Virus record (IMG/VR): IMGVR_UViG_3300042293_000657
Coordinates: 1-50,104 of that record
Source of the DNA: a virus
Length of the DNA stretch: 50,104 bases
Strand: one strand, 5' to 3'
Each line of letters starts with the position of its first letter. Positions within the stretch are counted from its first letter, which is position 1. The notes beneath the pieces are model-generated. The model was not told where the DNA came from, ran no database searches, and saw only the letters and a list, made by a program, of their open reading frames with translations. This document shows, piece after piece, positions 40,457-48,146 of this stretch. A program made the translations under genes and the position numbers.

Positions 40457-41551
40457 CTATAGGTCTCTGATTTGATGCATTACTTCATTCCAGTCTTTAC
40501 CGCGAACTTCCATAGACTGATACTTTTTAATATTTTCCATATTTCTCTCAACGTCTTCTTTACGAACCTTTGGGTCTAGAAGCTCTTCTAAGTGGCCTAT
40601 CCACTCTCTTTCATTGTTTGCTACTCTTCCAATACCCTGCTCTTCTAAAATGGCGTACTCAGGGCTGTAAGAGGCAACCCATGGCACACCAGCAGCACTA
40701 TACTCAAGCCCCTTGATTCCAGACTTTGCATAATTAAATCTTACATTGTTAAGAGGAACAAGACCAATATCAATTTTTCTAAAAAGTTCTGGGTAATAGT
40801 GAATTGGCTTCATTGGCTCTTTTGTTGTTTTTACTGATTTTGGTATTCCAAGTTGATTAGAAGCCACAGGAGCATTAATAACATTTCCAGAATGATGAAA
40901 GGATAGGTGGTTGCTTTCTATAAATTGACCAATCCAAGGTGACAATGTTTCTAGATCCATTGATCTCCATGGAGTAGCACCTACCCATCCTAGGTTGGGG
41001 AGTCCACGAGAATGATCTTTTCTTTGTTTCCAACGATCTATGTCTATACCATTACGAACAAGGAATACATTATTAAAACCCTTTTCATTTTTATAAAAAT
41101 CATAAAGGAATGGGGTAGAAGTAATAATTGCATCTGCATTCTCAATAATAAACATGTAGTGATCTCTATTATTATTAGGATTATTCTTAGGATCTGTAGT
41201 AGTGTAAGCCATGTTGGTTTTTTCTAAACCCTCAAACCAATCGTCAATGTCTACAACTATCTTTTGCCCCATCTTTTTTGCTTCCAATATTTTAGAAGCA
41301 ACTGACTCAAGCATTATTAATTTAAGAACAATTATGTCCCAACCATGAATAGCTTTTTTGTCTGGAACCAGCAATCCAAAACCATGTTCATTATTCCATC
41401 CAGGAAATCCAATTGCAGTATCCCAGTCATTCTTTTCTAGTTCTTTCATTGGCAAGAAGCAGCGATACCAAGCACAACCGTTTGGTTGCAAGGGTTTTGT
41501 GCCAAATGACCAGTCGTATGTAAGGAAACAAACTGTAGGATGAATATCCAT
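40457..41551 (-). CDS. GT-B glycosyltransferase
   Basis: 364 residues. The segment around 285-310 (KSGIKGLEYSAAGVPWVASY) is the C-terminal nucleotide-sugar binding motif of GT4/GT1-like GT-B transferases, and IENADAIITSTPFLYDFY with VFLVRNGIDIDRW are the usual inter-domain phrases. The N-terminal part VDIDDW and GWDIIVLKL also fits the fold. It transfers a sugar from a nucleotide donor; the acceptor could be a virion protein, DNA or host glycan. It directly follows the LamG fibre gene and has the best leftward promoter in the window. The ATG at 41551 has GGAG seven bases upstream. Confidence 0.78.
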   Translation of the reverse strand: MDIHPTVCFLTYDWSFGTKPLQPNGCAWYRCFLPMKELEKNDWDTAIGFPGWNNEHGFGLLVPDKKAIHGWDIIVLKLIMLESVASKILEAKKMGQKIVVDIDDWFEGLEKTNMAYTTTDPKNNPNNNRDHYMFIIENADAIITSTPFLYDFYKNEKGFNNVFLVRNGIDIDRWKQRKDHSRGLPNLGWVGATPWRSMDLETLSPWIGQFIESNHLSFHHSGNVINAPVASNQLGIPKSVKTTKEPMKPIHYYPELFRKIDIGLVPLNNVRFNYAKSGIKGLEYSAAGVPWVASYSPEYAILEEQGIGRVANNEREWIGHLEELLDPKVRKEDVERNMENIKKYQSMEVRGKDWNEVMHQIRDL

Positions 41552-41572
41552 AAAACTCCAATCGTTTTTCTC

Positions 41573-41601
41573 ATTATACTGTAGATGCAGGAAAAGGTCA
41601 A
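41573..41601 (-). promoter_or_regulatory. consensus promoter of the glycosyltransferase gene
   Basis: On the minus strand TTGACC (41601-41596), a 17-base spacer and TATAAT (41578-41573). The leader of about 15 bases includes GGAG before the ATG at 41551. It begins just before the stop of the upstream fibre gene. Confidence 0.72.
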
Positions 41602-41604
41602 GTC

Positions 41605-44600
41605 CTAGAAAGAAGAGACTTCAAAGGTTTTCCATTTAACATCTGTGAACACATCTGAACCGTTTGAATAAACGCTTAAAGAAGAAATGTCATCTGTAAC
41701 AGAGACAGATATTCCTAGCTGACTGTTATATTCATACTCTCCATCAATTGTTCTTTGATCTGGGACTGACTTATAGGTTGAGCCCTTCCAAGAAGCCCCT
41801 GAAGAACCTACCTCTCCATCGTAAGCATCTTGCCAGGAATTTATTTCAGCTGGATCAGCGGAGTCATTAATATAGACTTGGAACCACTTCTTTTCAATTC
41901 TTTTACTTGTGTTCAATAAAAAGTTTGCAAACTTATATTCAATAATATTATTAAAGACTAGTCCAGAATATAGTTCTAATCTGCCAGTGAAGTTGTCACA
42001 TGTTATTGGGTTAAGGAAACCAAGTGTTACCGATGACCACTGTCTTGGATATAGTACTGGATAATTTACCTTTTCCCCGTCTTGGTAAAATTGTAGATCT
42101 TGAAGCTCTTCCCCTGTGCTGTAATCGTATGACTTTAGAAATGCTCTATTTCCCCCGTCTAATGGTTCTAGGTAAAGATCTACATCTGACGTTTCTGTTT
42201 TTATTTTAGCAATAACAAAAGGGGTTGTTGGAAAAATTTTCAAAGGACTTCTTGACCAAAACTGAAAACCATTAATGTAGTACTCATCTTCTTTGGCCTT
42301 GTTTATTGGAACAATTGCTCCACGAACATAATCAGAGTCAAATATATTTGCGTATATCCCAGAATATTCTGTAAGGTAGAGATACGGAGAAGAGTCTTTG
42401 TATATAGTAATTGGATTCTTTTCTTTATAATTAAACAAGTACTTTTCTCTTGAAAATGGAAAAACAGAGTTTGCATACTTAGTACCTATCTCATATGGAG
42501 ATTGATCATCAAAAGCTAAGGACGATACTTCCATTCTTTTAAGAGACATTTTTTTCTTATTGATTCCCCTGACAGTGAGTTCAAGGTGTATCCCTAGATA
42601 GTATTCTTTGAAGTCTGGGAGCTTTGGAGGGAAAATTATTGTATTATCAACAACTGGATACCTTGTATTTTCATACTCTGATATATCAAAAGAAACCACG
42701 TTGTTAGAAGAAAGAGTAGCTGTGTTTGTAAAATCTTTATATGGCTTTTTACCAGCATCAGTATACTTTTGAAAAGAAATATAAGATATGATGTTTGCGT
42801 CAATTATTTCCCCATCCATCTTAGTTTCTCCATAAATTTCATATCCACCTAGCACAACGTTGGAGATATCTTCGTTATATTTATATATTTTTTCAAAGTC
42901 TCCGTAAGTTATTGCCTTTGGACCTGGGGGTAGCTTTACATACCTATGCTGGTCCATTCTTCTTTTGGGTGAGTCTATGTTAAATTGCAACATGTCTAAG
43001 TCATAGTAAAGTTCGTTCTGACTGTTTGTTATGTATTTTCCAAAGAATGAAAGTGGTTGAATATCTTCCCAATACCCTGCCACACCAATATCTAAAGTTA
43101 CAACGTTTTCCTCTTCAATAGGAATTAGAGAATAGTTTGCAGTATAATCTATAAGTCTTTCATAAACATTTTGGCTTTCAGATACTTGATTTATAAAACC
43201 ATTTTCAAAGAAAAAACTTAAATCTTTTTCAAAAAAGAACTGATTATTAAAGTGAATTCCAAATATTTTACCTAAGAAAGAACTTTCAAAGTATCCACCG
43301 ACATTTAAAGATATAGCCTCTAGCGACGAAAAAAAGTTTCCAATTACAGAATGCTTTTTTGATTGTATTTCGTCTAGACTTACTCCTGCAACAAAATATT
43401 CATTGGCTTGTATAGTTTCAGTTTTAAGTACTGTAGAAGTCCCACTGGAAGATGTGTGATTATAGGTTAGTGAACCTAAGCTCAATGTAACATCTATTTG
43501 TTCATTATTTGTTTTATTCTTAAATACAATTATTTTTTGATTAGATGTCTGAGTAACTGGAGATTTAAATACTCCACAAATTGAAGAAAGTCTGTCTGAA
43601 ATAACTTTCAAACTATCATAGTATATTGTTGGATCTGAATTAAATATATCTTGCTCTACTTCAGAGAACGTAGCAGAAGCAGCTATGTTTTCAGAAAAAG
43701 GCTTCATTAAAAAATATGCATAATCTTCTAGATCATTATCGTTTACATTTTTATTTTCTTCAAACCACTTGTCAGTTAAAATTAATTTTGAATTTCTTTT
43801 TAGTTGAATTTCTGGCAAATCATAGTCGGGGGTTGTCATGTATGTTGAAGTAGTATCTAAATTGTTTGCATAACCACTTCTCCAAGATGTTAAGTCTGGA
43901 TATAAAACATTTGTTGAATAACCTGAAAAAGAATAATCAAAGAAGGTTGATTTTGTTGAAAGAATTTCAGTTGAGTTATTTATTTCAGCAACACCCTGTC
44001 CATACACAAATCTTCTTTTTGCTATTTCTAATGGTAAAAGATAAGGGGTAATTGATATGCAATCAATCTCAAAGGGGTAAATTAAAGAGCTTCCATATAC
44101 CCCAATCCAATCCTGATCAAGAAGCTCTGGGGAATATTTATCTAAAAGCGTTACGCTATTTAAATCAAATGGCATGGTGATAACCTGTTCTCCATTTATC
44201 AATAGAACTGCCTCTGTCTCTGAGTATTTAAAATGAATTAACATTGGCCTGTACCATTTACCAACAAAATAAGATTTTGAATAATATCCAATCTTTATAG
44301 TAATAAATCCTTCTTCTACATATATTCCATCATTAGATTGAACTGGACCAATTATTCTTATTGGATTTGCCGATACGTTGTCCATTCTTACCCAGGCTTC
44401 TAATGTGTAATTGTTATACTTACCCGAATCATTTAGAAATCCGCTTCCTGGAAATATTATTGATGGATTATTATCTGGAGCTTCAACAACCCTTGTTGTG
44501 TGATTAGAACCAAACACCATGGGGATTCCAAAATTCTCTGCAAATATTTTATTATTTTTAATAAGATAGTAGCCATTCATTTCAGTATTTGTTCCATAAG

Positions 44601-45270
44601 AATCTAGGGTTACCGAAGTATAGGCAGATGCAGAAGTTAAAAGGTGATGAAGATTATCTGGGAAGTCTTGTTCATTGAATCCAGAGTTTATATTGCTATA
44701 ATTTTCAGACCACTGACCCAAAGACACTCCATTAAACTGAGTTTTAAATTCAAATAATGGAACTGGTAAATCTAGATATATTGTTCTAATAAAAAAAGTT
44801 ATATTACTGTTAAGTGGTAAATCAAATGTATGAGAAATTTTTTGCCAACTGGAAGCTGATTTTAATTTATATTCAGAGAAGTACTCTACTCCATCATAAA
44901 TTACTCCGATTTCAAAAGACTTAATGAATACAGAAACTGCGTGGACATGTGTAGAAAAGCAAGCGGTTCCTCTAGAATTACTAAAGTCTGCTGAACTATT
45001 TAAAGTAAAGCTACTAGCTATAGTAGAGGAGTTGGTTGCAGAAGAGCTTTTAGTAAAGCTAGATGAGTTGCTAGAAGGGAAAGGGGTATCTGAATAATCC
45101 GATACCTCAGTTTCCGTTAAGTCTGTTAATGTCCAGTTAGCCTGATTTCCAAGGTCTTGCCTTGAATCCGAAAACAACTGCAAAAACGTAATGTTATCAT
45201 CTAGAGGCCATAAAGCTAATGGGTGTTCTGAAAAAATTTTTTCTGCATATAAGTTAGAATTGGTTACCAT
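41605..45270 (-). CDS. giant virion fibre/attachment protein with LamG-type domain
   Basis: 1221 residues, Ser/Thr/Tyr/Asn-rich with mostly beta-strand character. Residues about 245-420 form a concanavalin A-like/LamG sandwich (YNNYTLEAWVRMDNVSANPI ... VLLINGEQVITM ... DWIGVYGSS), the usual fold of phage carbohydrate-binding fibre parts. The rest contains further repeated sandwich-like stretches (FEISEYENTRYP, KWFQVYINDSADPAEINSW). The N-terminus has LWPLDDN, as in other LamG fibre leaders. It lies apart from the tail-tip genes and is enclosed by glycosyltransferase genes, which may modify it. The start at 45270 follows a TGATAAAAT box by nine bases. The receptor is unknown. Confidence 0.7.
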   Translation of the reverse strand: MVTNSNLYAEKIFSEHPLALWPLDDNITFLQLFSDSRQDLGNQANWTLTDLTETEVSDYSDTPFPSSNSSSFTKSSSATNSSTIASSFTLNSSADFSNSRGTACFSTHVHAVSVFIKSFEIGVIYDGVEYFSEYKLKSASSWQKISHTFDLPLNSNITFFIRTIYLDLPVPLFEFKTQFNGVSLGQWSENYSNINSGFNEQDFPDNLHHLLTSASAYTSVTLDSYGTNTEMNGYYLIKNNKIFAENFGIPMVFGSNHTTRVVEAPDNNPSIIFPGSGFLNDSGKYNNYTLEAWVRMDNVSANPIRIIGPVQSNDGIYVEEGFITIKIGYYSKSYFVGKWYRPMLIHFKYSETEAVLLINGEQVITMPFDLNSVTLLDKYSPELLDQDWIGVYGSSLIYPFEIDCISITPYLLPLEIAKRRFVYGQGVAEINNSTEILSTKSTFFDYSFSGYSTNVLYPDLTSWRSGYANNLDTTSTYMTTPDYDLPEIQLKRNSKLILTDKWFEENKNVNDNDLEDYAYFLMKPFSENIAASATFSEVEQDIFNSDPTIYYDSLKVISDRLSSICGVFKSPVTQTSNQKIIVFKNKTNNEQIDVTLSLGSLTYNHTSSSGTSTVLKTETIQANEYFVAGVSLDEIQSKKHSVIGNFFSSLEAISLNVGGYFESSFLGKIFGIHFNNQFFFEKDLSFFFENGFINQVSESQNVYERLIDYTANYSLIPIEEENVVTLDIGVAGYWEDIQPLSFFGKYITNSQNELYYDLDMLQFNIDSPKRRMDQHRYVKLPPGPKAITYGDFEKIYKYNEDISNVVLGGYEIYGETKMDGEIIDANIISYISFQKYTDAGKKPYKDFTNTATLSSNNVVSFDISEYENTRYPVVDNTIIFPPKLPDFKEYYLGIHLELTVRGINKKKMSLKRMEVSSLAFDDQSPYEIGTKYANSVFPFSREKYLFNYKEKNPITIYKDSSPYLYLTEYSGIYANIFDSDYVRGAIVPINKAKEDEYYINGFQFWSRSPLKIFPTTPFVIAKIKTETSDVDLYLEPLDGGNRAFLKSYDYSTGEELQDLQFYQDGEKVNYPVLYPRQWSSVTLGFLNPITCDNFTGRLELYSGLVFNNIIEYKFANFLLNTSKRIEKKWFQVYINDSADPAEINSWQDAYDGEVGSSGASWKGSTYKSVPDQRTIDGEYEYNSQLGISVSVTDDISSLSVYSNGSDVFTDVKWKTFEVSSF

Positions 45271-45279
45271 TATATCTTA

Positions 45280-45288
45280 ATTTTATCA
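45280..45288 (-). promoter_or_regulatory. extended -10-like box TGATAAAAT before the LamG fibre gene
   Basis: One-base variant of the repeated TGATATAAT motif, ending nine bases before the ATG at 45270. There is no Shine-Dalgarno sequence, so initiation would be nearly leaderless. Confidence 0.42.
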
Positions 45289-45325
45289 TGAATGAGCGTG
45301 AAAATATTGAGATATTTTTTACATT

Positions 45326-46267
45326 CTACTCTAGTGAGTTATCAAAACTAACCCATTTATCAATAATTTTTTCTGCATTTCTTTTTTCATAAAGATCTTT
45401 TACTTGCTGGGATGGATCAAATTCTCCATTTTTTACCATCTTTAATGATTTCAAAAACCCTTCTTTGTATCTTTTTAACAACTCTGACGAAGACTTTGTG
45501 CTAAAAAAGTCAACAACAACTCCATGATCCATAGAGGTTTCTGGAAGAACTCCAATATTGCTGTAAACGCACAGGTTTCCAGTAATCATTGCCTCTGCTT
45601 GAACAAGGCAACTAGTCTCCTCAAAAATTGATGGGTAAGCGTGTATATGAGACTCTGAAAGCTTTTTTAAGAATGTGTTTCTTGGGGTTTTTCCGTAGAA
45701 TGTAATTCTTTCGTCTTTTAGTAACTCATCCAATGCAGGGTTTTCTGGTTGCTGTTCTGGATAGAAATCATTATAGATGTCTAGCTGAAAATCATCATCT
45801 ATCGCGCATACCGTTTGCAATAAAACGTCTAGACCTCTTGATGCTTGAGATGCGTGAATAATCTTGGGCCTTGTGACGTTATCAAACTTAGAAGCATCAA
45901 AAGGTATTTTTTCAACCGCATACTCTATAACGTGAATCTTGTCTGGATCTATTCCTAGCTCAATTGCAGTTCTTTTTTTATGAAAATTAGAAAGAACTAC
46001 AACCTTATGAATAGTTTCCAGAAAATCTTCCTTTTTTAAAATACCTAGCCCTCCGTCATCTACTTGATTTGGATTTAGGTGAAGCCACAAGATATTTTTC
46101 TTGTCTTTATTAAAAACATCTTCTAATGAATGTGGTCTTCCAGGTATTGATATACATCTATAGTTATGTAAATTTTTTATTTCAGGAAGAACATTTTTAT
46201 GAAACCACTTGGTTGCCACTTCTGTTCCACCCAAGTTATTATTTTCCCATGGAAAAATATCTTGCAT
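45326..46267 (-). CDS. GT-B glycosyltransferase (GT4-like)
   Basis: 313 residues. The C-terminal half has the family signature YPSIFEETSCLVQAEAM (Glu-x7-Glu) followed by GNLCVYSNIGVLPE, which binds the donor nucleotide sugar. NVTRPKIIHASQASRGLDVL is the start of the second Rossmann domain. The N-terminus begins abruptly at MQDIFPWENNNLGGTEV, with the GGTE loop typical of GT4 enzymes, so the protein is complete though short. GGAG lies six bases before the ATG. It is one of three transferases around the LamG fibre gene. Confidence 0.78.
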   Translation of the reverse strand: MQDIFPWENNNLGGTEVATKWFHKNVLPEIKNLHNYRCISIPGRPHSLEDVFNKDKKNILWLHLNPNQVDDGGLGILKKEDFLETIHKVVVLSNFHKKRTAIELGIDPDKIHVIEYAVEKIPFDASKFDNVTRPKIIHASQASRGLDVLLQTVCAIDDDFQLDIYNDFYPEQQPENPALDELLKDERITFYGKTPRNTFLKKLSESHIHAYPSIFEETSCLVQAEAMITGNLCVYSNIGVLPETSMDHGVVVDFFSTKSSSELLKRYKEGFLKSLKMVKNGEFDPSQQVKDLYEKRNAEKIIDKWVSFDNSLE

Positions 46268-46318
46268 GTAAAACTCCTAAAATGTAGTTAAACTAAAAAA
46301 CTATTTTTACAAAAGACT

Positions 46319-46630
46319 TTACTCTTCAATTGAGACTTGTTCTTCTTCTAAGCCTGTTTCTAGCTCTAGCTCTGTATTTAGCTCTGGCACTGGCTCTGGT
46401 TCTGGCTTTGACTCTCTTTCAGAATCTTTTGAAATTCGTGGAAAAGGTGCATCTTCATTTTCAAGTGAGTCTAGAAACTCTATCGCCCACTCTGTAGCAT
46501 CTCCAATGCTTTCAAAATCATCCCCATTAGGCCAAAACGGTTGTCTTAGTCCAGGAACATCTGCTCCATCATAAAACACCTCAACTGTGTATGGTGCTTC
46601 TTCTGATATTGTATATCTGTTGTTATGCAT
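46319..46630 (-). CDS. small acidic hypothetical protein
   Basis: 103 residues with a globular front (YTVEVFYDGADVPGLRQPFW, then SIGDATEWAIEFLDSLE) and a disordered tail of alternating Glu and Pro/Leu (residues about 72-103). AAGGAGG lies before the ATG. The front half resembles small phage fibre-associated proteins in style only. It sits between two glycosyltransferase genes and downstream of a TGGTAAAAT box. Function unknown. Confidence 0.6.
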   Translation of the reverse strand: MHNNRYTISEEAPYTVEVFYDGADVPGLRQPFWPNGDDFESIGDATEWAIEFLDSLENEDAPFPRISKDSERESKPEPEPVPELNTELELETGLEEEQVSIEE

Positions 46631-46652
46631 TTTTAATTCCTCCTTTACAGTA

Positions 46653-46661
46653 TTTTACCAT
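46653..46661 (-). promoter_or_regulatory. extended -10-like box TGGTAAAAT
   Basis: Lies over the stop of the upstream glycosyltransferase gene (the TGG and TAA of Trp-stop form its first six bases) and 22 bases before the ATG at 46630, leaving room for a short leader with AAGGAGG. Confidence 0.4.
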
Positions 46662-47317
46662 GAAATCTTTACTCTCTTTGTGTGTTCAACAAGAACTTGT
46701 GGATCAAAGTATATATCCATTTCGTTTCTATAAGCATCTATACACCAGGATATATCTTCTCCTATCATAACTGCAATTGTTGTACCGTCGCTTTTTTGCA
46801 TATTTTGTGTGTAGTGCTTAAACCAAGGTCTTTCTATTTTTTCAAATACACCAGACTTCATTGCTATAAAGCCAAATCCAGCACTTTGAATCTTTGTTAC
46901 TTCATTCATGTTCATAATTTCTTGTCTTGGGAAATATTCATTGGTCTCCCAGGAATGGACGCTTGTAGTTTGATTATCTGCTAAGAGATAGGCACCTGTA
47001 ATTATGTCATGATCTGATTCGTATAGTCTAAAAAATTGCCAGGTTTTCCAGGATATGTCTGAATCAATCCAAAAGATTTTATCATAAGAAACTGTTCCAC
47101 CTAATGGACCAGTGTCATCTGGATTTAAGGAAGTAGTTTCTCCTCCTGAAGACATTGCTAATTCTCTTGCATTATATACTAAAGAACCAGAGGCATTTAG
47201 AAATTTATAAGTTATTCCTCTATTTGAACACTCTGCTAAAGTTTCAGCTAAACTTTTTACATATTCCGCCTCCATTGATGAACCTGGAGTAACAATTAAA
47301 ACATTATAATGCTTCAT
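46655..47317 (-). CDS. GT-A glycosyltransferase
   Basis: 220 residues of GT-A type. VYNARELAM and FWIDSDISW carry the D-x-D donor/metal site near residue 84, followed by GAYLLADN. GEDISWCIDAYRNEMDIYFD near 185 and a final VLVEHTK supply the acceptor-side acid and a metal-binding histidine. Phages use this arrangement for enzymes that modify their own glycans or virion proteins. The ATG is preceded by AAAGGAAAA, with a TGATATAAT promoter 35 bases upstream. Donor and acceptor unknown. Confidence 0.75.
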   Translation of the reverse strand: MKHYNVLIVTPGSSMEAEYVKSLAETLAECSNRGITYKFLNASGSLVYNARELAMSSGGETTSLNPDDTGPLGGTVSYDKIFWIDSDISWKTWQFFRLYESDHDIITGAYLLADNQTTSVHSWETNEYFPRQEIMNMNEVTKIQSAGFGFIAMKSGVFEKIERPWFKHYTQNMQKSDGTTIAVMIGEDISWCIDAYRNEMDIYFDPQVLVEHTKRVKISW

Positions 47318-47352
47318 TTTTTCCTTTTTTTTAGGTGTTTTTTACTGTATAT

Positions 47353-47361
47353 ATTATATCA
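47353..47361 (-). promoter_or_regulatory. extended -10 promoter TGATATAAT before the GT-A gene
   Basis: Fifth exact copy of the 9-mer, in the 61-base gap after the unknown helical gene. Its leader of about 28 bases is longer than at the other copies and contains a run of A before AAAGGA. Confidence 0.55.
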
Positions 47362-47378
47362 TAGGGTTATTTTCCAGG

Positions 47379-48146
47379 CTAATTTTCTAGCTCTATCATA
47401 GAAGAATAATCCAAGGGTAGTAATCCACGAGACTGAGCATAATCCAAAGAACAACTAGCAAATTGATCTGCCAAACTATTTAACCAATTTACTACCATCT
47501 CATGTGAGGGTGCTTGACCATCAGCAATTAATCCAGATTCTTGTGATAATAGGCTAGTTACATGGGCCTGAGCTACAGCACCGTTAATTCCAAGTTGAAA
47601 CAAATAAATATGATTTCCTTCATCAATAATTCCACCGCGTGAACGTGCTGCTGTCAATGCTTGCATAAACGCAGTCATAACATGGTGTCTAGCCTGATCC
47701 ATTTCATATTCTTCTTCAGATTGATGACCAATAATATCTACTATTTGATCATATTGCGTTGTTAAAAATGCAAGTTTTCTTATTGCTCCCCGTGCAGCCG
47801 CCTCTGTTCTTACTAGTTCACTTTTCAATTCATCAATATCAATAATTAAATCTTCAGAATCAAATCCTGATGCAACTAATAATTCTTGTTCTTTACGACG
47901 AATTTGTACATCTTTACGACGTACTGCTACTGATGCTTCTTCTAATGCTGCCCTTGTTTTTAAAATACTAGCAAGTAAATGCTTTGCTGTTTCGCTTGCT
48001 GTTAAATCAGTAACATCTAGAGCAACTGTTTTAAATTGTGAAGAAGATTTTTGAAAAATCTCAGAGTCACGAGCAACAATTTCAGCATGATTAGATACTT
48101 TTTCTGTTATTTCTTTATATTGATTAGCTTTTATAATATTGCTCAT
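47379..48146 (-). CDS. helical/coiled-coil protein of unknown function
   Basis: 255 residues, coupled by an ATGA overlap to the end of the beta-propeller fibre gene. Residues about 55-150 are heptad-like helices (VRRKDVQIRRKEQELLVASG, ELKSELVRTEAAARGAIRKL); the second half is compact and mixed (FMQALTAARSRGGIIDEGNH, QLGINGAVAQAHVTSLLSQE). No signal peptide, membrane span or catalytic motif is seen. Position just after a fibre gene would suit a fibre assembly chaperone or a fibre-associated structural protein; this is inference. I do not recognise the family. Confidence 0.68.
   Translation of the reverse strand: MSNIIKANQYKEITEKVSNHAEIVARDSEIFQKSSSQFKTVALDVTDLTASETAKHLLASILKTRAALEEASVAVRRKDVQIRRKEQELLVASGFDSEDLIIDIDELKSELVRTEAAARGAIRKLAFLTTQYDQIVDIIGHQSEEEYEMDQARHHVMTAFMQALTAARSRGGIIDEGNHIYLFQLGINGAVAQAHVTSLLSQESGLIADGQAPSHEMVVNWLNSLADQFASCSLDYAQSRGLLPLDYSSMIELEN

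Noticed and set aside
45289-45325. AT-only hairpin between the GT4 gene and the LamG fibre gene as a terminator.
   Set aside because: The stem is AAATAT/ATATTT with a weak T-tract; too unstable to call.
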